From positions 4,092,001 to 4,156,000 of the forward strand of contig NZ_CP067041.1 in assembly GCF_016599855.1 (NCBI RefSeq): DNA of 64,000 nucleotides, in the 5' to 3' direction. Both the position numbers and the translations under genes were made by a program. Positions 1 to 11,180 of this stretch are shown here, piece by piece (the first letter of the stretch is position 1; every line of letters begins with the position of its first letter). The notes beneath the pieces are model-generated. The model saw nothing but the letters and a program-made list of their open reading frames with translations. It was not told where the DNA came from and did no database searches. This DNA comes from Bradyrhizobium diazoefficiens (GTDB lineage: Bacteria > Pseudomonadota > Alphaproteobacteria > Rhizobiales > Xanthobacteraceae).

Positions 1-149
1 AATTCGGGAAAGATATTGTGATTGTGGCTTGCGGACCTAAGCCGCAGATTTGCCCACAACCAAGCAGAAACTTGTAGACTTCCACTCTGATAGAGGCCCG
101 TGCCTCCGAGACAGAGGCGCGGGTTGCTATCCTGATTGAGGAGCACCCG

Positions 150-587
150 ATGTGTGACTATAGCCTGCATGCCGTCGCGACGCGTCCCGCAGAAGTCGGG
201 GAGACGATCGTCACGACAACCTTCCGCGGCACCTCGACGCGCGGCTTCGCCTCCGAAGCCGACATGTCGGTCGCGGTCTGCCTGCTGCCGGGAACGGAGC
301 TCGCCTTCGCCGACAACGTCCGCTACGACAATCGCTGGATCTGGACGCGCACCATCAATTCGCGCGTCGGCAAGTTCGGCAAGGTCGATCCGCACATTCC
401 TGATCGTCATCACGACGCGATCGAATTCCCCGACGGCAAGTATGTGCTGGTGACGCAGCTCGTCGAAGGCCAGCGCGCAACCGTGCTGCAACTGCCGGTC
501 ACCCAGCCGGTCGGTGAGCGCGAGAACAAGCCGCAGATCATCGCCGACAGCCGCCCGACCACTACGCGCCGCCTGCCGATCGGCTGA
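150..587 (+). CDS. Conserved hypothetical protein, 145 aa
   Basis: Complete reading frame starting with ATG behind a good ribosome binding site (GAGGAG, about 6 bases before the ATG). The protein starts MCDYSLHAV and has no signal peptide or membrane segment. It looks like a compact soluble beta-rich protein with a basic, proline-containing tail. I do not recognise a functional domain; similar uncharacterised proteins occur in Bradyrhizobium-type genomes (recollection, not searched). A GC-rich imperfect hairpin (about 93-120) lies just upstream and could be the end of a preceding transcript. The gene is convergent with comEC, the two stop codons being only about 10 bases apart. Confidence 0.7.
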   Translation: MCDYSLHAVATRPAEVGETIVTTTFRGTSTRGFASEADMSVAVCLLPGTELAFADNVRYDNRWIWTRTINSRVGKFGKVDPHIPDRHHDAIEFPDGKYVLVTQLVEGQRATVLQLPVTQPVGERENKPQIIADSRPTTTRRLPIG

Positions 588-597
588 AAGGTCGACT

Positions 598-2877
598 TCA
601 GTCCTCGTTCGCGAGATCGGCCTCCGACGGCGTCGCGTCCCGGACACGCGTAGCTGCCGACCGTGGCATGAGGGTCAATTCGAAATCTCTATCGCCGGCC
701 GCCGCCGGCGACCAGGGGCGGTTTGCGCCCCGCGCCTTCACCGCCGCAATCGCAAAACGGTCGCCACGCTGCGTCAGCGCCAGTGCGCCTTGGCGCGCAA
801 GCCGCGGCCGGTCGACCACCATCGCGGCACAATCCGGCGGCGCAGGCCTTGCCGTCACCACCAGCGCGGCACGGCCGCAATCGTCTGCCAATGCGTCGAT
901 GCGCAGCGCTAGCGCAATCATGCGGCCGTCGGCGAGCGGAGTCACGCAGCCGGCATCGTCGCATGACACGCCGTCACCGAGCGAGGCGCTGGCCGCATCG
1001 CGCGGATCAGCGTCCGCCGCAAGCCACTCCTTCAAGAGGAAATTGTCCTTCTTCGTCCTGATCAGATGCAGCTGCCCGTCCCTGCCTCGCACCGCGACGT
1101 TCTGGCCGTCACCCGCAATCAGGATATCGGGTTGCCGGACCGATATACCCCAGACGGTCGCAGCCACGAGCACGCAAGCACCCGACCAGCGCAGCGGCGT
1201 GCGCAGCAGGCCCATCAGGATCAGGCCGAGGCTTGCAGTGATCAGCGGCGCGGTGCCGAAGGCCGCGATGTGACCGATCGCGCCGGGCAGCGCGGCGACC
1301 CAGCGCGATACCGCCACCATCCAGTCGATGCCGATTCCCATCAGCCACCAGAACACACCGTCGAGCCCGAAGGGTGCCGCAAGCAATCCCAATAGCCCGG
1401 CGGGCATCACCAGCGCCGAGACTACCGGCATCGCGCCGAGATTGGCGAGCACCCCGTAAGGCGTGACGCGGTGAAAATGGAAGGCGGCATAGGGCGTGGT
1501 CGCGAACCCCGCGATCATCGAGGCCATGAACAGCATCGCGATCTCACGGCCGCCCCACAGCGCAATCCGCGCGGTCGTCGAATGGTCCGGCGAGGCAAAC
1601 AGGTTCGGCATGCCGATCTGGACCAGTGCGACCAGCCCTAGCGTTGCCGCAAAGGACATTTGAAAACTGGGATGGACCAGCGCTTCCGGCGCGACCGCGA
1701 GCACGATCAGCGCCGCGACCGCCAAGGTGCGGAAGGTAATCGCGCGACGATCGACCATCACGGCAATCAGCACCACCGCGGTCATAAAGAACGACCTTTG
1801 GGTTGCGACCTCCGCGCCCGAGAGCAGCAGATAGAACGCGGATGCGGCCAAGGCCGCGGCGGCCGACCATTTCTTGATGGAAAAGCCGGCCGCCAGTCCC
1901 GGGATCAGCGCCAGCAGCGCGCGCACCGCGAAGAAGACGACGCCGGCGACCACCGCCATGTGGTAGCCGGAGATCGAGAGGACGTGGCCCAGCCCGGAGA
2001 TGAACATCGCGTCGTTGACGGGCGTGGTGATCGCATCGCGGCGGCCAGTCAAAAGCGCGGTCGCGATCGCGCGGTTGTCGCCGTCGAGGATGGCGCGGAT
2101 GCGCGCGTCGATCGTATCGCGCAGGTCCTGCATGAGCGCCGCATAGCGCAGCTGCAGGCCGCCGGCATCGGGCGGCGCCGCCACCGTGATTGGACCCATC
2201 GCAAAACCGGAGGCGCCGATGCCCTGGAAGAACATATCGCGCGAGAAATCGTAGCTGCCCGGCCGCAATGGCGCGAGCGGCGGCATCAGCCGCGCCTTCA
2301 ACTGCACGAAGCTGCCGACGTCGGGCGCCGTCCCCTTGCGCACGGAGAGGCGGACGCGCTCGAGCTTGACCTCGCTGCGCTGCGCCTCCATCGCGGTGAC
2401 GCGCAGCACGAAACGGTCGGTGCGCTCGCGGATGTCGCGGGTCTCGACGAAGCCCGACAGCGACACCGAATAAAGCGGCTTTGCGAGCACGGTATGTTCG
2501 ATCCGTGCCGTCTTCCAGGTCGCCATGGCAAACCCGGTCGCGACCGCCGCGATCATGATCGCGGGCGCAAACCACCGGCTCCGCCGCAACAACACCGTCC
2601 CAAGGGCCAGCGCCACCGCCGTCGTAGCAACGACCCACAGCACCGGCTCATGATCGGCGGCGAAGTACAGCGCGATGCCGCAGCCGAAGGCAACGGGTAC
2701 CCAGGGGAACAGCCGCCCGGCGCCGGCTTCGGCCTTAGCCCATTCGCGGAGTGTCCCTAGGAGCGACGGCCAAACACCAAAACCTGCCGGCACGAAGCCG
2801 CCGGCCGATGCGGTCGGGGCCGCCGGCCAAGTCCCTGCAATACCCTGCGAGGCATGCTGCGGCCGACCCGGCTCCAT
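598..2877 (-). CDS. comEC: ComEC/Rec2 family DNA uptake channel protein
   Basis: A 759-aa polytopic membrane protein. ComEC forms the inner-membrane channel that passes single-stranded DNA into the cytoplasm during transformation. Visible here: an N-terminal membrane pair (about residues 60-110), a soluble DUF4131/OB-like segment (about 120-240), then the competence domain with its signature LSISGYHMAVV near residue 295 and many hydrophobic helices to about residue 560. The C-terminal part sits where other ComEC proteins carry a metallo-beta-lactamase-like nuclease, but the HxHxDH zinc motif is absent, so this domain looks degenerate or inactive. Its presence does not prove that the strain is naturally transformable. 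It stands alone as a transcription unit, with about 100 bases separating its start from the DUF2171 gene. Confidence 0.9.
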   Translation of the reverse strand: MEPGRPQHASQGIAGTWPAAPTASAGGFVPAGFGVWPSLLGTLREWAKAEAGAGRLFPWVPVAFGCGIALYFAADHEPVLWVVATTAVALALGTVLLRRSRWFAPAIMIAAVATGFAMATWKTARIEHTVLAKPLYSVSLSGFVETRDIRERTDRFVLRVTAMEAQRSEVKLERVRLSVRKGTAPDVGSFVQLKARLMPPLAPLRPGSYDFSRDMFFQGIGASGFAMGPITVAAPPDAGGLQLRYAALMQDLRDTIDARIRAILDGDNRAIATALLTGRRDAITTPVNDAMFISGLGHVLSISGYHMAVVAGVVFFAVRALLALIPGLAAGFSIKKWSAAAALAASAFYLLLSGAEVATQRSFFMTAVVLIAVMVDRRAITFRTLAVAALIVLAVAPEALVHPSFQMSFAATLGLVALVQIGMPNLFASPDHSTTARIALWGGREIAMLFMASMIAGFATTPYAAFHFHRVTPYGVLANLGAMPVVSALVMPAGLLGLLAAPFGLDGVFWWLMGIGIDWMVAVSRWVAALPGAIGHIAAFGTAPLITASLGLILMGLLRTPLRWSGACVLVAATVWGISVRQPDILIAGDGQNVAVRGRDGQLHLIRTKKDNFLLKEWLAADADPRDAASASLGDGVSCDDAGCVTPLADGRMIALALRIDALADDCGRAALVVTARPAPPDCAAMVVDRPRLARQGALALTQRGDRFAIAAVKARGANRPWSPAAAGDRDFELTLMPRSAATRVRDATPSEADLANED

Positions 2878-2974
2878 TCTTTAGCAACCCTGCGATACGC
2901 GACGGGCGCAGAGGCTACCGGAACGTGCAGGCCGGCGAATAGCGGTACGGATCAGGAACGAACGGGCTGAGGCC

Positions 2975-3208
2975 CTACTTTTCTTCTTCCATCGTCACGG
3001 CCACATCCGCTTTGGCCGAAAGGCGGACCTTGTTGCCTTCGACGTCGGCGACGAGGCTCTTGTCGATGAAATGATGGTGGCCCTTGTGGCTCCCCTCGCC
3101 GCTATCCTTCTTGGTGAGCTTGATGCGGTTGCCTTCGACCCGGTCGACCGTGCCGATGTGGACGCCGTCGGCACCGATGACTTCCATATGCTCTGCGATG
3201 TTCTGCAT
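2975..3208 (-). CDS. DUF2171 domain small protein
   Basis: A 77-aa acidic/basic soluble protein beginning MQNIAEHMEVIGADG, with the pattern (x)HMEVIGADGxHIGTVDxVEGxxIKLTKxD that marks DUF2171. The fold is expected to be a small PRC-barrel-like beta structure; the biochemical role of the family is unknown. Members are common in alphaproteobacteria, often next to stress-related genes. A GAGGATC ribosome binding site precedes the ATG. A short His/Lys-rich stretch (SHKGHHHF) lies in the middle. No operon partner is evident. Confidence 0.8.
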   Translation of the reverse strand: MQNIAEHMEVIGADGVHIGTVDRVEGNRIKLTKKDSGEGSHKGHHHFIDKSLVADVEGNKVRLSAKADVAVTMEEEK

Positions 3209-3291
3209 GGGGGATCCTCAACTGGAGACCCAGACAACGCGCGCGGCACTGGTTCGTTTCGTTGGCCGAAATGACGTTGCCGTGTGCGGCG

Positions 3292-3680
3292 TCAGATCAG
3301 CGGCGCCTTCGCCGAGGCGTGGTGATTGACGATCTTCCAGTCGCCGTCCTCGCGAACGAGGACCCAGCTCATCTTGACGATGAGGTCGGGCCGCTCACCG
3401 GCGAGATCGAACGTGACGGTCGCGCCCATGTTGATCAAGTCAGGACCGGCCTGCGCCGCTTGCACGTCGGAGAAAGTCGCACTCGGCTTGCGCCATCGCG
3501 GCAAGCCATTGACATAGTCCGCAACGCCATCCCGGCCCCGATAGAGTTTTGGGTTGGAGCCGAAGAAGAAAGCATTCTTCGAATAGAGGGATGACAGCGC
3601 GGCCGCATCGTCGCGAAGCCGGCGCACCATTTCGCGATGATGGCGGAAACGATGGCGTCGGCTTCGTTGCTCATTGTCAT
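3292..3680 (-). pseudogene. SgcJ/NTF2-like (DUF4440-type) protein, apparent frameshift near its N-terminus
   Basis: The reading frame opened by the ATG at 3680 gives MTMSNEADAIVSAIIAKWCAG and then loses similarity. The frame read from about 3610 downward gives DAAALSSLYSKNAFFFGSNP and continues to a normal SgcJ/EcaC-like end with VREDGDWKIVNHHAS. Joined, they make a typical cone-shaped NTF2-like domain of about 129 aa. The switch falls at about 3606-3612 and needs either one extra base or two missing bases. An internal ATG at 3630 could start a 112-aa product lacking the first helix. Either the gene is recently broken or the sequence has an error. NTF2-like proteins of this type are small-molecule binding or isomerase-like and the substrate cannot be inferred. 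The 5' end is 3 bases from the glnS stop. Confidence 0.6.
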
Positions 3681-3683
3681 CCC

Positions 3684-5363
<1,680 letters not shown>

Positions 5364-5506
5364 CCGTAAATCCTGTAGGGAAATCAGCGGCTCTTCTGCC
5401 AAATTCGCTTGGCTGAGCCAAGGCCTTACGCTGTCCGCCGATGGGCTTTAGTTATGCTCTGGTCCTGATATACACCACCGCTTCCAATGCATAGGCCCTG
5501 CCAAGA

Positions 5507-6934
5507 ATGACCGATTCCGTCGTTACCCGCTTTGCTCCCTCGCCGACCGGCTTCCTCCATATCGGGGGTGCCCGCACCGCGCTGTTCAACTGGCTCTATG
5601 CGAAGAAGCACGGCGGCAAGATGCTGCTGCGGATCGAGGACACCGACCGTGAGCGCTCCACCGAGGCGGCGATCGGTGCGATCCTCGACGGGCTGAAATG
5701 GCTCGAGCTCGGCTGGGACAGCGACGTCATCTACCAGTTCAGCCGCGCTGCTCGTCACCGCGACGTCGCGGAGCAGCTGCTCGCCGACGGCAAGGCCTAC
5801 CGCTGCTACGCCACTGCCGAGGAGCTCACCGCCATGCGCGAGAAGGCGCGTGCCGAGGGCCGCACCCGCCTTTACGATGGCCTGTGGCGCGACCGCGACC
5901 CGGCCACGGCGCCATCAGACGTCAAGCCAACCATCCGCTTGCGCGCGCCGCAGACCGGCGAGACCGTGATCGAGGACCAAGTCCAGGGCCGCGTGGTCTG
6001 GCAGAACGAGAACCTCGACGATCTCGTGCTGCTGCGCGGCGACGGTAATCCGACCTACATGCTCGCGGTGGTCGTGGACGACCATGACATGGGCGTCACT
6101 CACGTCATCCGCGGCGACGACCATCTGATCAACGCCGCCCGCCAGAAGCAGATCTATGATGCGATGGGCTGGGCCCTACCGAGCATGTCGCATATCCCCC
6201 TGATCCACGGCCCCGACGGCTCAAAGCTCTCCAAGCGCCACGGCGCGCTCGGCGTCGACGCCTACCGTGCCATGGGCTATCTCCCGGCCGCGTTGCGCAA
6301 TTACCTGGTCCGGCTCGGCTGGAGCCATGGCGACCAGGAGATCTTCTCGACCGATGAGATGATCGCAGCCTTCGACCTCACCGGCGTCGGTCGCGCCGCC
6401 GCCCGCTTCGATTTCGCCAAGCTGGAAAGCCTCAACGGCCACTACATCCGCCACGCCGACGATCAGTCGCTCGTGAAGGCGTTCGAGGACGTGTTGGACC
6501 ACGTCGTGCCCGCCCGCGACGAGATCAAGGCCAAGTTGAACGACACCACGCGCGCCCAGCTCCTCAAGGCCATGCCAGCCCTGAAAGAGCGCGCCAAGAC
6601 GCTGATCGAACTGATCGACAGCGCCTATTTCATCTTCGCCGACCGGCCCTTGCAGCTCGATCCGAAGGCGGCAGCCCTGCTGACGGCCGAGAACCGCAAG
6701 CTGATCGGCCAGCTTCATTCCGCGCTGGAGAATGTCGAGACGTGGAGCGGCGCCAGCACCGAAGCCGCGCTACGCGCTTTTGCCGAGGAAAACAGTCTCA
6801 AGCTTGGCGCGGTCGCCCAGCCCTTACGGGCGGCACTGACCGGCCGCACGACCTCGCCTGGCATATTCGAGGTTTTGGACGTGCTTGGACGCTTGGAAAG
6901 CCTGGCTCGGCTTAAGGACCAGTCTACGACGTAA
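5507..6934 (+). CDS. gltX: Glutamyl-tRNA synthetase
   Basis: A 475-aa class I synthetase that attaches glutamate to tRNA-Glu. The HIGH motif is seen as HIGG at residues 18-21 ([17 protein letters not shown]) and the KMSKS loop as KLSKR at 240-244. The C-terminal alpha-helical anticodon cage is intact and the length is normal for the bacterial family. It is divergent from glnS across about 140 bases. A TATACA hexamer at 5469-5474 could be the -10 box. The ribosome binding site is weak (CCAAGA). Alphaproteobacteria often have a second gltX; whether this copy is discriminating cannot be decided from sequence alone. Confidence 0.95.
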   Translation: MTDSVVTRFAPSPTGFLHIGGARTALFNWLYAKKHGGKMLLRIEDTDRERSTEAAIGAILDGLKWLELGWDSDVIYQFSRAARHRDVAEQLLADGKAYRCYATAEELTAMREKARAEGRTRLYDGLWRDRDPATAPSDVKPTIRLRAPQTGETVIEDQVQGRVVWQNENLDDLVLLRGDGNPTYMLAVVVDDHDMGVTHVIRGDDHLINAARQKQIYDAMGWALPSMSHIPLIHGPDGSKLSKRHGALGVDAYRAMGYLPAALRNYLVRLGWSHGDQEIFSTDEMIAAFDLTGVGRAAARFDFAKLESLNGHYIRHADDQSLVKAFEDVLDHVVPARDEIKAKLNDTTRAQLLKAMPALKERAKTLIELIDSAYFIFADRPLQLDPKAAALLTAENRKLIGQLHSALENVETWSGASTEAALRAFAEENSLKLGAVAQPLRAALTGRTTSPGIFEVLDVLGRLESLARLKDQSTT

Positions 6935-7077
6935 GTCGAGCATGCGTGCGCTGATCTTGCAGCGCACACAGCAATAATATACCCATCTCCCCGTACATTC
7001 TGGAACATCCGGCCTGCCCCGAAATCTCCTTGGGGACTCCGGCTCCGGCCCGTTTCACCACACATCGGGGACCTACG

Positions 7078-8382
7078 ATGGACGCAGAACCAAGCAACAA
7101 GACCGCCACGCTGACGGTCGGAAACAAGAACTACGATCTCCCAATCCACAGCGGCAGCGTCGGGCCTGATGTCGTCGATATCGGTAAGCTCTACAGCCAG
7201 TCCGGGCTGTTCACCTACGATCCCGGCTTCACCTCGACCGCGAGCTGCGAGTCCAAGATCACCTATATCGACGGTGATGCGGGCGTGCTGGAATACCGCG
7301 GCTACCCGATCGAGCAGCTCGCCGAGAACGGCGACTTCCTCGAGACCTGCTATCTGCTGCTCTACGGGAACCTGCCGACCGCCGCGCAGAAGAAGGATTT
7401 CGACGACCGCGTGATCCATCACACGATGGTGCACGAGCAGATGGCCCGCTTCTTCCAGGGCTTCCGCCGCGACGCCCATCCGATGGCGGTGATGGTGGCT
7501 TCCGTCGGCGCGCTCGCCGCGTTCTACCACGACAGCACCGACATCAACGATCCGAAGCAGCGCATGATCGCCTCCATGCGCATGATCGCCAAGATCCCGA
7601 CGCTGGCGGCGATGGCCTACAAGTACACGATTGGCCAGCCCTTCGTGTATCCGAAGAACTCGCTGAAGTTCGCCGAGAACTTCCTCAACATGTGCTTCGC
7701 GGTGCCGTGCGAGGAGTACAAGATCAATCCCGTGCTGGCGGACGCGCTGGATAAGATCTTCATCCTGCACGCCGACCACGAGCAGAATGCCTCGACCTCG
7801 ACCGTGCGCATCGCCGGCTCCTCCGGCGCCAACCCGTTCGCCTGCATTGCCGCCGGTATTGCCTGCCTCTGGGGCCCGGCGCACGGCGGCGCCAACGAAG
7901 CCGCGCTCGCGATGCTCGCCGAGATCGGCTCGGTCGACAAGATTCCGGAATTCATCGCCAGGGTGAAGGACAAGAACAGCGAAGTCCGCCTGATGGGCTT
8001 CGGTCACCGCGTCTACAAGAACTACGATCCGCGCGCCAAGATCATGCAGAAGATGTGTCACGCCGTGCTCAAGGAGACCGGCCATGGCGATGATCCGATG
8101 CTGAAGGTGGCGCTCGAGCTCGAGAAGATCGCGCTCAGCGACCAGTACTTCATCGAGCGCAAGCTCTACCCGAACGTCGACTTCTATTCGGGCATCACGC
8201 TGAAGGCGATGGGCTTCCCGGTCTCGATGTTCACCGTGTTATTCGCGGTCGCCCGCACCGTCGGCTGGATCAGCCAGTGGAGCGAGATGATCGAGGACCC
8301 GCAGCAGAAGATCGGCCGTCCGCGCCAGCTCTACACTGGCGTCACCCGCCGCGACTACGTCGCGATCAAGGATCGCAAGTAA
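7078..8382 (+). CDS. gltA: Citrate synthase (type II, hexameric class)
   Basis: Condenses acetyl-CoA with oxaloacetate to citrate, the entry step of the TCA cycle. From the ATG at 7078 (GGGGACC upstream) the protein is 434 aa. The catalytic triad is visible: His269 in PAHGGANEA, His310 in GFGHRVYK and Asp368 in NVDFYSG, matching the E. coli positions within a few residues. A frame open to 7030 would add 16 residues without a better start signal. An N-terminal beta-rich domain precedes the catalytic all-alpha part, as in the NADH-sensitive Gram-negative type. The 143-base gap after gltX and the strong downstream terminator suggest a single-gene transcription unit. Confidence 0.96.
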   Translation: MDAEPSNKTATLTVGNKNYDLPIHSGSVGPDVVDIGKLYSQSGLFTYDPGFTSTASCESKITYIDGDAGVLEYRGYPIEQLAENGDFLETCYLLLYGNLPTAAQKKDFDDRVIHHTMVHEQMARFFQGFRRDAHPMAVMVASVGALAAFYHDSTDINDPKQRMIASMRMIAKIPTLAAMAYKYTIGQPFVYPKNSLKFAENFLNMCFAVPCEEYKINPVLADALDKIFILHADHEQNASTSTVRIAGSSGANPFACIAAGIACLWGPAHGGANEAALAMLAEIGSVDKIPEFIARVKDKNSEVRLMGFGHRVYKNYDPRAKIMQKMCHAVLKETGHGDDPMLKVALELEKIALSDQYFIERKLYPNVDFYSGITLKAMGFPVSMFTVLFAVARTVGWISQWSEMIEDPQQKIGRPRQLYTGVTRRDYVAIKDRK

Positions 8383-8409
8383 ATCTCAGCCGATAACGGC
8401 TTTTCGGAG

Positions 8410-8438
8410 CGGCGCCATCTCACGATGGCGCCGTTTTT
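8410..8438 (+). terminator. Intrinsic terminator of gltA
   Basis: A perfect 9-bp stem CGGCGCCAT / ATGGCGCCG with a 6-base loop (CTCACG), followed at once by TTTTT. It lies 27 bases after the gltA stop codon on the same strand. This is a textbook Rho-independent terminator. Confidence 0.9.
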
Positions 8439-8454
8439 GTTTGAGCGTGCACTT

Positions 8455-8543
8455 GTAGGGTGGGTTAGCCGAAGGCGTAACCCACCAACTTCGTTCGGCA
8501 TATGCGGAAACATGGTGGGTTACGCTTCGCTAACCCACCCTAC
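8455..8543. repeat. Dispersed inverted repeat (GTAGGGTGGGTTAGC family)
   Basis: An 89-bp element. Its left arm starts GTAGGGTGGGTTAGC and continues to GCGTAACCCACC. Its right arm is the near-perfect reverse complement (GGTGGGTTACGC to AACCCACCCTAC). Each arm is itself partly self-complementary, so the element can fold as a long hairpin or two small ones. I recall GTAGGGTGGGTTA elements as scattered extragenic repeats in many proteobacteria and in Bradyrhizobium. It sits between the gltA terminator and the ROK promoter, a typical extragenic location. Confidence 0.8.
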
Positions 8544-8604
8544 GAACCTCCCAATCTTGCTGCCGCGCACAACAACAAGTCGACGCATCGTGCCACCAAG
8601 CCGC

Positions 8605-8652
8605 TTGACAGTCGAAGCGCTCCGCGCGCAAATTCTTACTCTAAGTAAGAAT
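8605..8652 (+). promoter_or_regulatory. Promoter and palindromic operator of the ROK regulator/sugar ABC operon
   Basis: TTGACA (8605-8610) is a perfect -35 box. A weak -10 (CAAATT, 18-base spacer) follows. A perfect 9-bp inverted repeat with a 3-base centre, ATTCTTACT-CTA-AGTAAGAAT, occupies 8632-8652 and overlaps the -10/+1 region. A repressor dimer bound here would block the promoter. The palindrome also covers the first possible ATG (8651), which argues for a later start of the ROK gene. The obvious binder is the ROK protein itself (inference). Confidence 0.65.
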
Positions 8653-8662
8653 GACCCTAGGG

Positions 8663-9841
8663 ATGGAAATGCCGGAGCAGCCGAGAAGTCGGCGGCAGAC
8701 GCGCGCTGCCATTTTGACTCATTTGCTGCAGTCCGGCGGTTCATTCCGGCCGCCGCTGGCCAAAGCCGTGCGCCTGTCCGAAGCGAGCCTGTCGCGCATC
8801 CTGTTTGACCTGAAGGCCGAAGGCCTGATCGAAGAAGTGCGGCGCCCTGCCCCTTATGTCGGCGGCCCGACCGGGCTCGTGTCGCTTGATGGCACCGTGG
8901 CCCTTGCCGCCCTTGAGCTGACCAGCCAATGGCTCAGCGTCGGTGTCGGAAGCCTGTCGGGCGAGCTGTATTACACCGAACGTGTGCCGCTGTCGGCAAA
9001 CCCGACCGCCGAATCCGTCGGCGGGGTGTTTCGTGCAGCACTGTCCTTGCTGCGCGACTGGACCCGCCGACGCCGCATCAGGCTGGCGCAGATCGGCGTG
9101 TCCGTTCCGGGCCTCGGGCGCCTGAGCGAATTTGGCAACCCGATCATTCCCTGCGACGTCGAACGTATCGGCGAGATGTTCGGCGAATTGTTCGCGGACG
9201 TCCCGGCCACCTTCACCAATTCGGTGGTGGCGCACGCCACCTTCCATCGTTGCCGTACGGAAAACTATCCGTTCAGCGACGCGCATCTGTTCGTCTTCGT
9301 CGGCCAGGGCGTCGCGGGCGCCTGGATGGATGATCCGGTCGAGGACGACGCGCTCCAGCCGGTCGAGCTCGGTCACATGGTGTTCGGCGCCGACGGCCCG
9401 CGCTGCCGCTGCGGTCATCACGGCTGCGCCGAAGCCTATACATCGCTGCCGGCGCTGGCCGAGCTTCTCGGTCTGAGCGAGGCTGAACTGCTCGCGTACG
9501 GCAACGAATGGGTGACTGCGATCCCCCTCACACCGCACGTACGCAAGGAATTGTGCCAGCGGCTCTTCAGGCTTGGCCTCGCCATCGGCAACACCTTGAA
9601 CGTCAAGCCATGCCGCGGCGTTGTCGTCAGCGGCTGGCCATCGCTTCTCACTGAAGACGACCGAAAGCCCATCATCGAGGGGATCGATGCATGTCTTCTG
9701 GGCGGCCGGAAACTGGCGCAGGTGTCGCTCGCCTTCGTGCCGCCCTCGAACGGCAACGATCCGCAAGCCGCGCTCGCCTTCGCCGCGTTCTGCCTGACCA
9801 GAAGCGGCGGTATGCCGGCCGCCTCGACGGAGGCTGCCTGA
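8663..9841 (+). CDS. ROK-family transcriptional regulator of the adjacent sugar operon
   Basis: About 392 aa. An N-terminal winged helix (residues about 10-70: RRQTRAAILTHLL ... LSRILFDLKAEGLIEE) is fused to a sugar-kinase-like ROK domain. The ROK zinc motif CRCGHHGCAEAY is present, so the fold is intact. The phosphate-loop signature of sugar kinases (DxGGT) is replaced by ELTSQWLSVG, so this is a regulator, not a kinase. Possible starts are ATG at 8651, 8663 and 8669; 8651 lies inside the operator, so I favour 8663 or 8669. Fifty-two bases downstream begins the sugar-binding protein gene on the same strand. It probably represses that operon until its sugar ligand binds. Confidence 0.85.
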   Translation: MEMPEQPRSRRQTRAAILTHLLQSGGSFRPPLAKAVRLSEASLSRILFDLKAEGLIEEVRRPAPYVGGPTGLVSLDGTVALAALELTSQWLSVGVGSLSGELYYTERVPLSANPTAESVGGVFRAALSLLRDWTRRRRIRLAQIGVSVPGLGRLSEFGNPIIPCDVERIGEMFGELFADVPATFTNSVVAHATFHRCRTENYPFSDAHLFVFVGQGVAGAWMDDPVEDDALQPVELGHMVFGADGPRCRCGHHGCAEAYTSLPALAELLGLSEAELLAYGNEWVTAIPLTPHVRKELCQRLFRLGLAIGNTLNVKPCRGVVVSGWPSLLTEDDRKPIIEGIDACLLGGRKLAQVSLAFVPPSNGNDPQAALAFAAFCLTRSGGMPAASTEAA

Positions 9842-9893
9842 AATAATCTGCGCGGCTCTCGCGCAAAAGAGTTCACACCCGGGAGGAACTGTC

Positions 9894-11180
9894 ATGCCGA
9901 TCACGACAACAAGGCGCCGTCTGCTCGCTGGATCTGCTGCCGCGCTCGCACTGCCTTCCTTTGCCCGCGCGCAAGGCGCGGTCAAGCCGCGCCTGACCGT
10001 GATCTCGCAATGGTCCGCAGGCAGCGACGGAGCGGCGATCACCGCGCTCGGCAAGAAATTCGAGGAGAAGGGCGGCATTTGGCAGCACTCGCCCGTCCCC
10101 GGCTTTACCACCGAGATGATGAACAAGCTGCGCGCCCAGATCATCGCCGGCGATCCGCCGGCCTGCTCGCAACTCAAGGGGCCCGAGATTGCGGCCTGGT
10201 CGAAGATCGCCCCGACCGTCGATCTTGACGCACTTGTCGCGGCCGCCGGCTACGAGAAGGTGGTCGCGCCAGATCTTGCAAAGTTGCACAAGCCGGGCGG
10301 CAAGTGGATCGCGCTGCCATTGCAGATCTACAGCACGAATATGCTGTTCCTCTCGAAACGCGCGATGGACAAGGCCAAGGCTGACAAGCCGCCGGTCACC
10401 TGGGCTGACTTCAATGCTCTCGCCGAGAAGATGAAAGCGGCCGGCATCACTTACCCCATCGCCAACGGCGGCACCCGCCCGGACGACGGGCAGAAATTCG
10501 AGGCCTCTCTCGCCGGCATCAGTCCGACAGCATATCGCGCAGCCATCATGAACCTCGACAAGAAGGCCCTGGAGGGTCCCGAGATCAAGGCTGCCTTCGC
10601 ACAGACGCGCAAGATCGCCGACTGGTCGGATCCCAATGTCGGCGCCCAACCCTACGCCACCAATCTGAAGCGCTTCGTCGATGGCGACATGGGCATGTTG
10701 ATCATGGGCGGCTGGGCTCAGGGCGTGTTGAAAAACGCCGGTTTCAAGTTCGACGACTACGTCATCGTCCCGGGCCCCAGCGACAATGGCAAGCCGGTCT
10801 TCCTGTTGAATGCCGATGCCTTCATCTTCTGGCGACGCAAGGAGGCCGACCTGCAGGCCGGCCAGACGCTGATGGCGCAGCTCGTCATGGATCCCGCGAT
10901 CCAGACCATGTACTCGCAGATCACGGGATCGATCCCCGTGCGCACCGACGTCGATCTGTCCGGTGAAGGCTGGTCGGACGGTCAGCGGCGAACCGCCGCA
11001 GCCCTGAAGGACGCTGTCGCAAGTAACCAGGCCGTCCTCAGCCTTGCGCATAACATGGCGCAGGAAAACGGCCTGACAGCCGCGATGATCGACGTGATCA
11101 CCGAATATGTGAAGAACAAGACGATCAAGCCGGAAGAGGCCGTTACCCGCCTCGCCGAGGCCGTCGAGGGCTCGCGTTGA
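9894..11180 (+). CDS. CUT1 sugar ABC transporter periplasmic binding protein
   Basis: A 428-aa extracellular solute-binding protein family 1 member. A twin-arginine-like signal (TTRRRLLAGSAAALAL, cleavage after about ARAQ) directs export. The mature protein shows the two-lobe pattern and the segment DPPACSQLKGPEIAAW, typical of the glucose/oligosaccharide group. It captures a sugar and delivers it to the two permeases encoded next. GGGAGGAA provides a strong ribosome binding site. The sugar cannot be fixed from sequence; the resemblance to GtsA-type glucose/mannose binding proteins is a family-level impression. Confidence 0.9.
   Translation: MPITTTRRRLLAGSAAALALPSFARAQGAVKPRLTVISQWSAGSDGAAITALGKKFEEKGGIWQHSPVPGFTTEMMNKLRAQIIAGDPPACSQLKGPEIAAWSKIAPTVDLDALVAAAGYEKVVAPDLAKLHKPGGKWIALPLQIYSTNMLFLSKRAMDKAKADKPPVTWADFNALAEKMKAAGITYPIANGGTRPDDGQKFEASLAGISPTAYRAAIMNLDKKALEGPEIKAAFAQTRKIADWSDPNVGAQPYATNLKRFVDGDMGMLIMGGWAQGVLKNAGFKFDDYVIVPGPSDNGKPVFLLNADAFIFWRRKEADLQAGQTLMAQLVMDPAIQTMYSQITGSIPVRTDVDLSGEGWSDGQRRTAAALKDAVASNQAVLSLAHNMAQENGLTAAMIDVITEYVKNKTIKPEEAVTRLAEAVEGSR

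Noticed and set aside
6715..8085. Minus-strand frame of about 450 codons opposite gltA
   Set aside because: Antisense to citrate synthase; composition His/Asp/Val-rich with no recognisable motif.
8741..10177. Minus-strand frame opposite the ROK regulator
   Set aside because: Antisense shadow; the plus strand gives a winged helix and ROK zinc motif.
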